A program made the translations under genes and the position numbers. From Magnaporthiopsis rhizophila (taxonomy: Eukaryota > Ascomycota > Sordariomycetes > Magnaporthales > Magnaporthaceae), in the NCBI GenBank assembly GCA_003049465.1, contig PYSS01000228.1, positions 1 through 26,847 of the forward strand: a DNA stretch of 26,847 bases, in the 5' to 3' direction. Positions within the stretch are counted from its first letter, which is position 1. Each line of letters opens with the position of its first letter. The notes below the pieces were generated by a model. The model made no database searches. It was not told where the DNA came from and saw only the letters and a program-made list of their open reading frames with translations. This document shows positions 8,555-19,631 of the stretch, piece by piece.

Positions 8555-10919
8555 GCTAGAAGTAGGAACGACCCCTGGGCGCGCCTGGGCGCCGGCGCGA
8601 ACGGAGTAGATAGCGGGCTCCGCCGAGGATAGAGACTACCTAGGCACCGCGTCTCTCGCGGCGCTGCGGCAGGAGTATAGGGCCAACTCCGCTCGGCTTC
8701 TGTCCATCCAGGCCGCGCGTGCCCGTCTCAACCCGGCAGATCGGGGTTGCGGAGCTAGGCCGAGGCGAAGCCGATGGCGGCGTCGCGAAAATGGCCGACT
8801 TGGATGTGGAAGAAGGACAGCCAAGGAGGAGGGCGGCGATGAGCAAGCAACCCCGAGAGGTGTGGTCGGGAACCTGGCTCTTGGCACGCCGCAATGTGTT
8901 ACTCCCGTAGCAGCGCACCTGGTGTCCACCCAAGGTGAGGAACCTCTCGGTGACGGGCTGTGGCCGGGAAGGCAGGAGGCCCGAGGGTTCAGCGTACAGT
9001 AGTCTCGAAAGTATGAGACGACCGTCGTCTGTCGAGGTCTTCTCTCTCGTCGTTTACTGTGTTACGTCACCTCTCCACGGGGCAACCGGTGCGGTGTTGG
9101 GGAGCAGAAGAGGGTTCAGGCAACAGACAAACAAACTTCCCGGGATGACGGAGACGGGGAGCTGTATGTAGCCATGTGGACAGTCAGGTGGGGATCAAAT
9201 TCGGTGGAAGGTAGCGGTGATAGGAGGAGGTAGATGGGTCGGTAGGGGCATTGGATGGTAGTAGGGCGGTGCAATCGGGCGCGCAACCGTCTTCAAAAGG
9301 CACATCAGCTCTGGAGTGAGGGGGCGGAAGTTGAGAGGTACAAGGGGATCTCAGCCCCTTGTCCGCTTGGTCTGAGTAGGCTGAGTCTCGAGCCCGCCCA
9401 CAGAGTGATTGAACCACGCATCCTCTGCATCCGTGGCATGTCCCGACCCAACACGCATATGCATGTAAGGGAACGGCGGCAGCCCTGGGGAGCAGTTATA
9501 ATTACATGGGGCGATTGGAGGGGTGGAGGGGGCTTTACCTGAGCTCTAGACATCACCGGGCCGAGCTCCCAGATTCCCAAGCTCTTCTATACAATTCTCT
9601 GATGGTTGTTTCCCTTCTTGTTTGTTCAGCTCTCGTCAGCGTCGGGTGTTCGTGGTGTTGCTGGCGTGCCCGTTGTGTACCCAGGTACCGAAAGGACGAG
9701 GCTTATGGTACCCATACCTGCCTACCTGGCAGGTAGATAGGTCGCCCGAAAGCTGCACCGTCCCGGACGCCTTCGGTTCGCAGAGGCAGCAGAGCTCAGG
9801 AGAAAAAAGGGACCTCAAGCCCAGAGAGCTGAGTGCTCGGCTGGTTCCATGGAGGCGCAGTGGGGGTGGGGGTGGGGTAACAGTCGCTGGCTGCAGTACC
9901 CCAGTCGCAGCTGCCATCCAGAGCACATGTTCCAGGCGCGCAACGGGATTTGATCGTCGAGGGTACCTTCCTAACCTCATCGGGCGTGACCCCTGCACAA
10001 GCCCGCATGAACTTCGCTGCTAGGTTGGCCCCGAAGCCTCGGGGAGCTATCCCCATTTCCTCACCCGATTGTGGCACCTTCGAGACACTTTTACCAGTCT
10101 TTTTTTTGCCAACCGCCTCTCTCTCTCTCACATATGGCAACGCCCCAAGCGACCATACATGAATGGCCATGTCGCTGCGAGACCAATCCCATCCTGGCAA
10201 CGGCCGAGTGCGCTTCGAATCAGTGTGCTCAGCAATATAAAGCGTCGCGTCGCCTGGCGCATCGCAACCATCCTTCGCTAAACCAAGTGCGGCACAGGCT
10301 TTTAAGGGTTGCGGTCGACAATGGGACTGGCACCTGGCCCGCGGCTCGTCATCCCGCGATTGCTTGGGACGGTGATTTGTGGGCTCGAGGCGAATTATTT
10401 CATGTGCCCAGCCTGGTCCTGTTATGGGCGCGGTGTGGCGCGACCAGATTAAGCTTGGCCGTTAGGTGTGTGCTAGGTTCCGTTAGCGTGCCAGGCGGAT
10501 TCCTTGGAAGGCTGCCAGGTGCAGCATAGCCAGCCGCAGAATCGCACCCCAATATCCAGCCCCTTGGACTGCGTCCCCGTACGAAAAAGAGGAAGAAAAA
10601 AAAACCGACGGATCACTCTCCCTTCTCTCTATTCTTCTGCTGGCTCCCTGCTCAATGCCTTTGGGATATATCTCCTTGTTTGATTATCTGGGTCTCCTTG
10701 CTTTTCGTCTCCGTCTAATCACACCCGGGCAGACAGGACGTCTCTAGCGGGTATCTGGCTATAACTGTCGCCATTCCGCGCTTATTCGAAGCACCATCTG
10801 GGTCTATTGACTTAACAGCACGGTCGGGCGACGCAAAGGCATGGGCATCATGAGCAGGCCCTTCCCGCCGACATAGCATACAAAACCGGGAGCCCGGCGA
10901 GACACTGCTACATACAGTC
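8555..10919. other. Divergent intergenic region; no supportable gene
   Basis: 2.4 kb between the start of the minus-strand hypothetical gene and the start of the + strand transporter, so both promoters should lie here. A pyrimidine-rich tract around 10611-10640 sits about 290 bp before the transporter ATG and fits a fungal core promoter or leader. A 15-bp inverted repeat is present at 9722-9736. Several open frames of 70-150 codons exist on both strands, but their translations show no motif and no consistent splice joins. Confidence 0.6.
9722..9736. repeat. Short inverted repeat built from CTACCTG/CAGGTAG
   Basis: Seven-base arms CTACCTG and CAGGTAG are separated by one G. It belongs to the family of TACCTACC/TAGGTA words scattered through the intergenic DNA of this window. 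Confidence 0.7.
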
Positions 10920-13400
10920 ATGCAGCCCGAGCCTCGGAGTAAGAATCGGGGGTTCCTTGGTGCTGACAGCTCCGCCCTGAGTCCACAGGACCGCCAGGTA
11001 AGGCCCATCAATCTTATGCATACCAGCCAGTATCAACTAAAACGGTTCGGGATCGACAGGACCGGCGTGAACTCCGCTACCAGCTCGACCTCAACTCATT
11101 CAACTTCAGGATTTGGGTCATCACCGCCTCGGGCTTCCTGACTGACAGGTAAGACGTGTTTGCTCGCCCCATGCCTGTGGTCTATTTATGCCAATATCTT
11201 GCTTACACAAACCGGCTCCCTCACACAGCTACAACCTTTTTGCCACCAATGTTATTCTCGCGTCCATCCAATTCGTCTATTTTCCCAACGCCGGCGACAG
11301 GGGCCTTATTATCAATCTTTGCACTCTGCTCGGCTCCGTTGTCGGCCAGCTCTTGTTCGGATTTCTGGCGGACTATTTCGGGCGGACTCGCCTGTATGGG
11401 ATCGAGCTCGTCCTCGTCATAGTTTCCACCATTGGCGTTGCTACCAGCAGCTTCGGCCATGGCGACCTGGACTTTTTCGGCCTCTTCACCTGGTGGAGGT
11501 TCGTCATGGGCATAGGTGAGCTGCACTCCCACCAACTGCCCCTAGCGCACCTCGGACTGGAAAGACAATTTGCCAACCTCTCCCCTCCGTCAGGGATCGG
11601 CGCCGAATACCCGTTATCGGCCTGCATCACCTCTGAGTGGTCAAGCACTCAGTCACGGGCCACCATGCTATCGGCCGTGTTCCTAATGCAACCTGTCGGC
11701 CAGGCACTCGCGCAGCTGGTGGGCCTGTTCGTCCTCCTGGGTCAGGGTTCAAGGTATAAACTCAATGACAAAAGGTGCGGGCTAGACGCCAAATGTGAGT
11801 ATAACTATCGGCCCTTTCATACCTTTAGGGTTGTTGATCCGTGCAACATGTTATTAAGCTATACGAAATTCGTTCACACAGGGAACAGTGAGTGTCAAAC
11901 TACTATTGATGGAGTTTGGCGCATCGTCATTGGCATCGGGGCTTTGCCAGCGCTGTTGGCTATCATCTTCCGCTTCTTCCTCTACGACTGCGGCCTGTAC
12001 ACTCTCGAGGTCAAGAACAAGCCCGGCGCTGCGTTTAGGGACACCCAAAGGATATACGGCCAACCTCCCAATCAGTGGCCTGGCGCATATCCTCCGAACG
12101 GCGTACCCATGAACGGGATTGCCCAGCAGGGGCCGCCACCCATGGCCGGGGGCCTGCACCACCGTGCAACTTTCCCCCAGATCGAACAACCCATGCCTGT
12201 CCAGTTCTCACTTGAAGATCTACGGAACTTTCTCTTTCGGGACGGGAACTGGTTTTATTTACTTGGTTCGTGTGATTTCACTTTCGGGATGGATGTGCAC
12301 TGTAATTATGGTATCCCTCGCGCAGTCACCGACCCCTGAACCGCTAGCAAACCCTCTATTCTACACTGGAAACACAACGAGTCTTGTACTAACAGCACCC
12401 ATCACTGGGAGCACCAGGGACCTCGATGACATGGTTTTATCTTGATGTGAGCTTCTATGGATTCTCGCTCGACAACCGCAAAACTCTGGCGGACCTCTGG
12501 GCCACGGCACGGGAGGCGGAGCTCAACTCGTCGCTGCCCTGCTGGAACACGTCGTTCCCGGGCGACGGCGGCAGATCTCTCGTCCCGGACTGGAAGCGCA
12601 ACGGCCTTCCGGTCTGGCAGACGAACCTGATGAGTCCTTGTAAAAGCATCGACGAGGTTCTCATCGAGCAGGCCATGCAGTACCTTGTCACTGTCTCCAT
12701 CCCCTCCATCGCCGGCTCGGCTTGCTTCATCCTCTTTGCCAACCGGTTCCATCGCCGCCGCTGGCTTACCACGTCCTTCTTGACCCTCTTTGTGCTTTTT
12801 CTCGTCACCGGCGGCGTCTACTTTGCCGTCAGCCATACCCCGGCGGCCCCTGCCAATGTTGCCATGGCTGCCCTGTGTCATTTTGCCTTCAACTTTGGTG
12901 CGACCGAAATTCCTGCATTTTCCCTCCTCTCTGTTCTTTCTTCCTACCTTTTTGCTGGCCACATTCTAATGTTGTTGGTACGCACAGGCGCAAACACCCT
13001 GACATTCATCATACCCGCCGAGATATTCCCGACGGCATATCGGTGCACCTGCCACGGAATCGCTGCCGCGGCCGGCAAGCTGGGATCGATAGTTGCCGTC
13101 GGGGTCGTCTACATAGTCAACAACCACTACAAGGACGCAAAGCGCCAGGGCATGATATTCTTCATTCTCGCGCCCTTTATGGTCCTGGGCGCGCTCTACA
13201 GCTGGGCGTACATCCCCGAGGTGCAGCGGGCCGCCGGCGGCGGCAGCCGACGACGCCTCGAGCCCATGAACCTCGAAGACCTGGGCGAGGGCCGAGCCAA
13301 GGCCCAGCAAGAAGGCCAGGTCATCACGATCCGGGACAAGATTGACGACTTGATGAGAAGGCGGCGTAATAGGCGGTCGCCTGGGTCACTGAGCCGGTGA
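10920..13400 (+). CDS. MFS phosphate-type transporter (PHO84/GIT1-like)
   Basis: Seven exons: 10920-10997, 11060-11148, 11229-11515, 11594-11794, 11882-12265, 12418-12897 and 12988-13400. All junctions keep frame and give 643 residues. The product is a plasma-membrane major facilitator of the phosphate:H+ symporter family, predicted to have 12 membrane helices. Family marks are GFLTDSYNLFATN in helix 1 (D55, matching the conserved proton/phosphate Asp), GFLADYFGRTR in the loop between helices 2 and 3, WWRFVMGIGIGAEYPLSA across the exon 3/4 join, and PAEIFPTAYRCTCHG late in the protein. The central cytosolic loop has a Pro/Gly/Asn-rich insert. Intron 5 (12266-12417, 152 nt) has a weak GTTCGT donor but a perfect TACTAAC branch at 12387-12393. 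Introns 3, 4 and 6 (78, 87, 90 nt) are multiples of three without stops. The substrate could be phosphate or a glycerophosphodiester; the sequence cannot decide. The start ATG has G at -3. Confidence 0.9.
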
Positions 13401-13759
13401 TTTCGACGCGGGAAAGGGCCATGATGGAGGCCAAGGAGAGGACGTGTCTGTGCGGTAATACCTCGACGTATATTAGTCTGATCTGGCATGGTTTGCCAGT
13501 TAATTTATTGTCTTCTTGCGATAATCTGTGACTGGGAGGCGCCAAACAACTTTCCGCGCCAAAACCAGGGCCGCCGAGATGCGCAACTTAATATGGAAAT
13601 CAACGGGAGAAGATACATAATACCTAACCCCAACCGAAAAATGTGGCCGCTCAATGAAATAATTACGCCCTCGCACCTTGACGCCGATAAACCCGGTAAG
13701 AATCTTCTAGGGGTACAGGTATTGTAGCAAGAACTCGCACCTCCTTCTTTTTACCTTCT
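13401..13759. other. Convergent 3' region between the transporter and prp31
   Basis: 359 bp between two stop codons on opposite strands, AT-richer than the flanking coding DNA. It should hold both 3' UTRs. TTTATT at 13504-13509 reads AATAAA on the minus strand and is a possible poly(A) element for prp31. No gene is seen. Confidence 0.6.
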
Positions 13760-15702
13760 TCACTTGACCGTCTTGGTAGCGCCAGTGTCTAACCTCTTTG
13801 AGGCGGGCAGGGCAGGCTTCTTGAAGACGCCATCGTCGCTCGTGCCGCCTCCGCCTCCGCCGCCGCCGATTTGCGTAAAGGTGCCGCCCTTGAACCAGCG
13901 GTCCTCCTCGGCCTTGCGTTTCCTGCCCAGCTCGGCCTGCATCTTTGGGTCGACGAGCTCGAGCCCCTGGAGCGGCGTGAAGGCCAGCGAGGACATGGTG
14001 CCGCCCGAGCCGACGGTGGTGCCGACGGTGGTGCCGACGCCCGAGGCGCGGAGCCCTTTGCCGCGCAGGTCGAGCCCGGCGGCCGACTGGCCGAAGCCCT
14101 TGAGCGACGAGGTGGCGCCCGTCGACGACGTGGCGATGCCGCCCCAGCCCTTGTTCTTGGCGCTCAGCTTGGCCCGGGTGCGGTTGTCGACCTGCATGCC
14201 GCGCACGCGGCCCTCGCTGGCCTGGCCGATCATGCCCAGCCCGGCCGTCGAGTCGCCCGTGCCGTACCCGACCTCCTTCTCCTCCTTGCCGAACGCCATA
14301 CGGTTCTGCGCCTTGCGCAGGTCCGTCATGGTCGTGGCCGCCTTGGCCATGCGCGCACGCCGGCCGCCGCGCTTGCGCGACGGCTTGTCGTCGGGGGCCG
14401 GCAAGGCGCGGGCGCCTTTGTTGAGCGGCTTCTCCTGCAGCTTCTCGATGCGCGTCTCGCAGGCCTCGCGGAGCTGGTTGCCCTGCGAGCCGTCCGGCGC
14501 CTCGTGACTGCAGTCGATGCGGGCGGCCAGGATGAGTTTTGCCGACACGATGCGCAGGCCCTGCTTCTTGAGGTCCTGCGGGACGCTCTTGATGATGGGC
14601 GAGTTGTAGAGGTAGCCCCGCTGGCGCACGCCGACGTTGGTGGCGAACCCGCTGGCGCCGGCGCCCTTCTTGGAGCCCCACGCCGCGATGTTGCAAGCGG
14701 GCGTCTTTGCTAGGCCCGTCAGGCCGCCGGCCGTGTTGAGCAGCTGGGCAGCCGTCAGTGAGCCGATGAGGGCGGTCAGGTTGGGGGCGAATATGTTCAT
14801 GCGCGACTGGACATATTCTGTCAGGGCGCGCTTGGCCTTGTCGAGGCTGATAACCATCTGGCAGGCACGAACGACCCTGGCGAGGGCCTCGGGTGACATC
14901 TCACGGCCCTTGGAGGTGGTTGCGCCGATGGTGACAATCATGAGGGAGGGCCCGTCGAGCACTGATTTGAGCGAGACGCCCAGGGGGTTGTCGGTGGCCA
15001 GCTGGAGGGCCTTGATGCCGTCGGCATCTAGCGGTCCGTTGCCGAGGACGGCGACGACCTTGGCGTACTCGAGGGGGGTCGTGATCAGTGTCTCGAGCTC
15101 TGGGAAGCGCACCGAGTAATGGTCCTTGATGTACTTGTGGACAAGCACGATCTCGCTGTCGATCTGGGTCGAGAGACTGTTGGACTGGGTCAGGAGATGG
15201 TACTCGGGATGGTCCTCGACGTTGCCCAGGTTGGTCGTCTGCGACTCGGCCGGTTGCGACTGGTAGAAGGTGATTTTCTGTGAGGGTCCGAGGCAAGCTG
15301 TCAGGGCTATCGTTCCGTCCAAAGGATGTAAACACTTTCTGCCGCAGCGAGCTCAAAACGAGAGTTACAAACGGGGAGACTCACCTCAAGAACAGGCTCT
15401 AGCGTCTTCATGAGCGTCGCAACGGTGCGTATGTCATCGACGCCCCGCAGCTCCATCTTGTCAACCTTGGCCTTCATCTCCTCCGGGTCGTCGGTGCGGT
15501 CGACGCCGCCCATCTCCTCGTCCTCGTCGGAGCTGGCCATGTCGTTGGGGTCGATATCCATCATGCCGCCTCCGCCGCCCATCAGGGCTGCGCCCTCCTC
15601 ATCGCCCAAGCCATCATTATCGTCGCGGTCGGAGCGGTCGCCGCCGTTATCGGAAGCCGAATCCTCGAAGTCCTGCAGCAGCTCATCAACGAGGGTTGAC
15701 AT
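13760..15702 (-). CDS. prp31: Pre-mRNA splicing factor Prp31 (U4/U6 snRNP, NOP domain)
   Basis: Two exons, 15702-15385 and 15277-13760, separated by a 107-nt intron (GTGAGT...CACAG), give 611 residues. Prp31 binds the U4 snRNA/15.5K complex and bridges U4/U6 to U5 to form the tri-snRNP; it acts in the nucleus. The N terminus is acidic (Asp/Glu/Gly-rich, about 1-75). The NOSIC/NOP region occupies roughly residues 90-350, with FAPNLTALIGSLTAAQLL and GGLTGLAKTPACNIAAWG as the diagnostic NOP core and GYLYNSPIIKSVPQDL following. A basic stretch (SRKRGGRRARMAKA) precedes the Prp31-specific C-terminal domain, which includes RMAFGKEEKE and ends near a poly-Gly run before a Lys-rich tail. Length is close to other fungal orthologues. 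The gene is divergent from clf1, 541 bp away. Identification is secure from the NOP core plus the Prp31-type C terminus, which separate it from Nop56/Nop58. Confidence 0.96.
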
Positions 15703-16243
15703 GGCGCTGGGCGCGTTGTGCTGGCGCAGGGCAGCGCTTGCGCAGTGGCGGTCTTTTAGGTTTCTGTTCTTCGGTTTTGCTATCTCGGTCTCACAAGGTC
15801 GAAGATGGTGTGATTATGTATGGAAGCGATGAGCGATGGAGGTTGGTTCGTAGGTGGCGGTTCGAGACGTGGTTGCTGCCTCGGTTTGACGATTTGATTT
15901 GTCGCGTTAGGCTCTCCAACTGGCTTGGCTTGGGTGTGGGGTGCGGTGCATGGCGCAAGACCCACAACAAATCATGTCGCCCCACTCAGCCCGTCGAGCG
16001 CGTCTTGGAATACGATGCCTTCTTCCAACCGACCACACAGGTTGCCTTCCTACCGCCTCGGTAGGTAAGTGATCAAGTTCACGTCTAGACGCACCGTGGA
16101 GCCTTCGGCTGCGTTAGCGCAGTATCCGTCAGTAGCCGACGACACTGACTTTGTTTGGTGGCCAGCCGCGCAACAAGTGGAGGAGGAAAACAAGCAGAGA
16201 AATACGAGAATAAGTGGAAGGAACGAACGGAGCCGCAGCGACG
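15703..16243. promoter_or_regulatory. Shared divergent promoter of prp31 and clf1
   Basis: 541 bp separate the two start codons, so both core promoters and both 5' leaders must fit here. No clear TATA box is seen. An inverted repeat CTACCG-CCT-CGGTAG at 16050-16064 overlaps a TAGGTAAG word. No coding segment is evident. That the genes are jointly controlled is an inference from their arrangement. Confidence 0.7.
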
Positions 16244-18370
16244 ATGGACTCCTCACGAGGACCCCCCCGGGTCAAGAACAAGGCGGCGGCGCCGGTGCAG
16301 ATCTCGGCCGAGCAGCTGCTCCGCGAGGCGGTGGACCGGCAGGAGGTGTCGCTGCAGAAGCCGACGCAGCGGTTCGAGGACCTCGAGGAGCTGCACGAGT
16401 ACCAGGGCCGCAAGCGGCGCGAGTTCGAGGACTACTGCCGGCGGTCGCGCATAAGCCTCAAGAACTGGCTTCAATACTCGGCGTGGGAGCTGGAGCAGAA
16501 GGAGTTCGACCGCGCGCGCAGCATCTTCGAGCGCGCTCTCAACATCCATGCCAACAACGTCACGCTCTGGATCCGCTACGTCGAGGCCGAGCTTAAGGGC
16601 CGCAACATCAATTTCGCCCGCAACGTGCTCGACCGCGCCGTCACGCACCTGCCGCGGGTCGACAAGCTGTGGTACAAGTATGTGTGGGTCGAGGAGATGC
16701 TGGGCAACGTGCCCGGCACCCGCCAGGTCTTCGACCGCTGGATGGCGTGGAACCCGGACGAGGCCGCCTGGTCGGCCTACATCAAGCTCGAGAAGCGCTA
16801 CGGCGAGCACGACCGCGCCCGCGCCATCTTCGAGCGCTTCACCCAGGTCCACCCGGAGCCGCGCAACTGGATCAAGTGGGCCAAGTTCGAGGAGGAGGTT
16901 GGCACCAGCGACCGTGTCCGCGCCGTCTTCGAGCGCGCCATCGACGAGCTGGCCCGCTATGGCGACGAGTTCGTCGAGGAGCGCCTCTTCATCGCCTACG
17001 CCCGCTACGAGGCCAAGCTGCGCGATCTCGACCGCGCCCGCGCCATCTACCGCTTCGGCCTGGACAACCTGCCGCGCTCCAGGTCGGCCCTGCTGCACAA
17101 GGAGTACACTACCTTCGAGAAGCAGTTTGGCGACCGCGAGGGCGTCGAGGACGTCGTCCTGTCCAAGCGCCGCCGCCACTACGAGGAGCTGGTCAAGGAG
17201 AACCCGAAAAACTACGACGTGTGGTTCGACTACGCCCGTCTCGAGGAGGCCTCGGGCGACACGGACCGCACGCGCGAGGTATACGAGAAGGCCGTGGCCC
17301 AGGTGCCGCCCACGCAGGCCAAGCGCCACTGGCGCCGGTACATCTACCTCTGGATCTTCTTCGCGCTCTGGGAAGAGACCGGGGCGCGCAACCCAGAGCG
17401 GGCACGGCAGGTGTACGACACGTGCCTGCAGCTCATCCCGCACCGCACCTTCACCTTCGCCAAGGTGTGGCTGCACAAGGCGCACTTTGAGATCCGCCAG
17501 GGCGAGCTGGGGGCCGCGCGCAAGACATTGGGCCGGGCCATCGGTATGTGCCCCAAGGACAGGCTGTTCCGCGGCTACATCGAGCTGGAGCAGAAGCTGT
17601 ACGAGTTCGGGCGGTGCCGCATCCTGTACGAGAAGCACATCACCTTCAACCCGGCCAACTGCAGCACCTGGGTCAGGTGGGCCGAGCTCGAGCGCGGGCT
17701 CGACGACCTGGACCGCGCGCGCGCCATCCTCGACATGGGCATCGCCCAGCCTGTGCTCGACATGCCCGAGATCGTGTGGAAGTCGTACATCGACTTTGAG
17801 GAGGAGGAGGGCGAGTACGACAAGACGCGCAGCCTGTACGAGCGCCTGCTGGAAAAGACGGACCACCCCAAGGTCTGGATCAGCTACGCCCAGTTCGAAA
17901 TCAACGTGCCCGAGCCCTCGGCCCCAGGAGGGGAGGGCGGCGATGAGAACCAAGGGCGACAGCAGCCCGAGGAGGAGGAGGCGGAAGAGGACGACCGGCC
18001 GGTCAGCGAAGAGGCCAAGGCGCGCGCGCGGCGCGTGTTTGAGCGGGCGCACAAGGGCTTCAAGGACAAGGACATGAAGGCGGAGCGGGTGACCATCCTG
18101 AGCGCGTGGTTGTCCTTCGAGAGGACGCACGGGTCGGCCGACGAGATTGCAAACATGGAGAGGCAGATGCCGCGCAAGACCAAGAAGAAGCGCAAGCTCG
18201 AGGACGACACGTGGGAGGAGTACGTCGACTATGTCTTCCCCGCTGACGACCAGGACAGGCAAAAGAGGCTGGATTTCCTGAGCAAGGTCAACATGTTCAA
18301 AAAGGCCGAGGCGGCCGCACCGGCGCCGGCGCCCGCCGCCGAGCCAAGCAGCAGTGGCCAGGAGGCGTAG
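16244..18370 (+). CDS. clf1: Pre-mRNA splicing factor Clf1/Syf3 (crooked neck-like, HAT repeats)
   Basis: Intronless, 708 residues from the ATG at 16244 (A at -3, G at +4); the frame is open from a GTG at 16214, but that is not a plausible eukaryotic start. Clf1 is a scaffold of the Prp19-associated (NTC) complex, needed for spliceosome activation, and works in the nucleus. Most of the protein is a run of half-a-TPR (HAT) repeats, each with the W-x-x-Y/A ... E ... RAR-x-I/V-F/Y-E/D-R-A pattern, for example NWLQYSAWELEQKEFDRAR, LWIRYVEAELKGRNINFAR and AAWSAYIKLEKRYGEHDRAR. A Glu/Asp/Gln-rich acidic insert interrupts the repeats at about residues 555-590. A basic KKKRKLEDD motif near the C terminus could be a nuclear localisation signal and is followed by DTWEEYVDYVFPADD, a recognisable Clf1 tail. 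An Ala/Pro-rich extension ends the protein. Length matches fungal orthologues (about 680-700). Confidence 0.97.
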   Translation: MDSSRGPPRVKNKAAAPVQISAEQLLREAVDRQEVSLQKPTQRFEDLEELHEYQGRKRREFEDYCRRSRISLKNWLQYSAWELEQKEFDRARSIFERALNIHANNVTLWIRYVEAELKGRNINFARNVLDRAVTHLPRVDKLWYKYVWVEEMLGNVPGTRQVFDRWMAWNPDEAAWSAYIKLEKRYGEHDRARAIFERFTQVHPEPRNWIKWAKFEEEVGTSDRVRAVFERAIDELARYGDEFVEERLFIAYARYEAKLRDLDRARAIYRFGLDNLPRSRSALLHKEYTTFEKQFGDREGVEDVVLSKRRRHYEELVKENPKNYDVWFDYARLEEASGDTDRTREVYEKAVAQVPPTQAKRHWRRYIYLWIFFALWEETGARNPERARQVYDTCLQLIPHRTFTFAKVWLHKAHFEIRQGELGAARKTLGRAIGMCPKDRLFRGYIELEQKLYEFGRCRILYEKHITFNPANCSTWVRWAELERGLDDLDRARAILDMGIAQPVLDMPEIVWKSYIDFEEEEGEYDKTRSLYERLLEKTDHPKVWISYAQFEINVPEPSAPGGEGGDENQGRQQPEEEEAEEDDRPVSEEAKARARRVFERAHKGFKDKDMKAERVTILSAWLSFERTHGSADEIANMERQMPRKTKKKRKLEDDTWEEYVDYVFPADDQDRQKRLDFLSKVNMFKKAEAAAPAPAPAAEPSSSGQEA

Positions 18371-19116
18371 CGCCGGCGGCAGAGTATTGTTTTATTAGCC
18401 TCCATGTAATCTGTGTCTAAGTACCTACCCACGTATATCCATGGGAGATCGTCCGTCTCCTGTCTGTCATGCAGCCAGCTAGCCTACAGTACCATTGCCG
18501 TCAGCTTTCGGTTCCCTGCAGCCCCGGGCAGCGTCCGGGTCGCATTGGTGGGTCGCGTCGGCCCTGGTTTTGCTGCCGTCATAGGTGAGCCGGAGCGCCG
18601 TGGGACAGACCGCTCATTCCCACCCACCCATGATGTCATACGTGTCCACCGCCCTCTGTTGATCAAAACCGAATGCCGTCTCGGATGACACGGCGCTGGC
18701 GTGAGGACCGCCCTTCAGCCGCCGCCATTGCTGTAAATTCTTGACTCATCCCGCAACTGCCTGTGAGGTGGGTTTTGCGGTTAGGTACGTCTAGTTGCGT
18801 TGGTGGTTGCTGGTGCAATTCCTGCACAATGGGAGCATTTTCTTCGTGTAAGCAACAAAGGACCTGGTTCCAGATGCCGGTAAATTGTGAGGGACAGACC
18901 GGTTCATCATGTCCGTCCGGGCTATCACAAACAGGCCAAAGGACATGAATCAAATCGCAGCAGGCAGTTCTTTTTTAAAGGAAGGTAGCTAAATCACACA
19001 AATATGGCCTCTAACGCTGCTGCCTCTAGTAAGCATCAGATCATCATAACCGGGGGTCGTCGTCCAGGCCTCGTCGTAAGCGGTGTGGGCGTGAGGAAAA
19101 GCAAACGAAGCAAAGG

Positions 19117-19136
19117 AAAAAAAAAAAAAAAAAAAA
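19117..19136. repeat. Poly-A homopolymer (20 A)
   Basis: Twenty consecutive adenines, followed shortly by a second ten-A run at 19142-19151. Non-coding. Confidence 0.9.
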
Positions 19137-19563
19137 GCAAGAAAAAAAAAAGCAACGTGGACATAAATCGTTGGATGATAATACCATAAGCTAAGTGCTT
19201 TATGGGTGGGGTGTGAAAGGAGCGAAATGCAAAAGAGGGCAAGCAAGATACGTGTATGTAAGCCAAACATCCCGCATGACACCGATTCGGGTTCGGGCGA
19301 TCGTCGATCTTTCGTGCTTGGAGAGAGGATGCATCCGCCGAAATTCGCCGAAAATGGCGCCACCTCGGGGAACACACAAGGACCGAGAAGACAAGGATGG
19401 CGGAAGTGTAGGAAAATGGAAACAGTAACAAAAAAGGAAATAGCCGGAAAGACGGGTTACAACCACCGTCCGCCCCCGAGCCCAAGTCCGAGGGGACGCT
19501 TGCTGCCAGTCAACCGTCACAAGGCCAACGCATCAGGTAGGGCCTGCAGGGGGTGTGCGCTTA

Positions 19564-19631
19564 TTAATAGCGATCTCGGTCTCGGTCGCGTTCACGGTCG
19601 CGTTCACGGTCGCGTTCACGGTCGCGGCCAT
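19564..19631 (-). other. Candidate orphan terminal exon encoding an RD/RE repeat
   Basis: On the minus strand a near-perfect branch site, TACTAAT, lies about 25 nt before an acceptor CAACAG (AG at 19633-19632). The segment after it reads, in the frame left by a one-base donor phase, G-RDRERDRERDRERDRDRDRY and then TAA. Arg/Asp/Glu repeats are common at the ends of fungal RNA-associated proteins. No matching upstream exon was found: the RS-rich gene ending at 20438 has no donor of the right phase near its end. It could be a 3' UTR intron of that gene, an alternative exon, or chance. Confidence 0.3.
19588..19623. repeat. 12-bp tandem repeat, three units
   Basis: Three perfect copies of GCGTTCACGGTC, preceded by degenerate CTCGGT copies. 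On the minus strand it encodes alternating Arg-Asp-Arg-Glu. Confidence 0.9.

Noticed and set aside
9340..9440. tRNA-like T-loop string GGTTCAATC on the minus strand
   Set aside because: The flanking bases do not form a five-pair T stem, and no acceptor stem or A box can be placed.
16214..16243. Ten-residue N-terminal extension of Clf1
   Set aside because: It begins at GTG; the ATG at 16244 has a strong context and matches the usual Clf1 start.
16253..18262. 669-codon open frame antisense to clf1
   Set aside because: It mirrors a strongly identified gene; GC-rich codon bias leaves the antisense frame free of stops. Its Leu/Val/Asp-rich translation shows no family motif.
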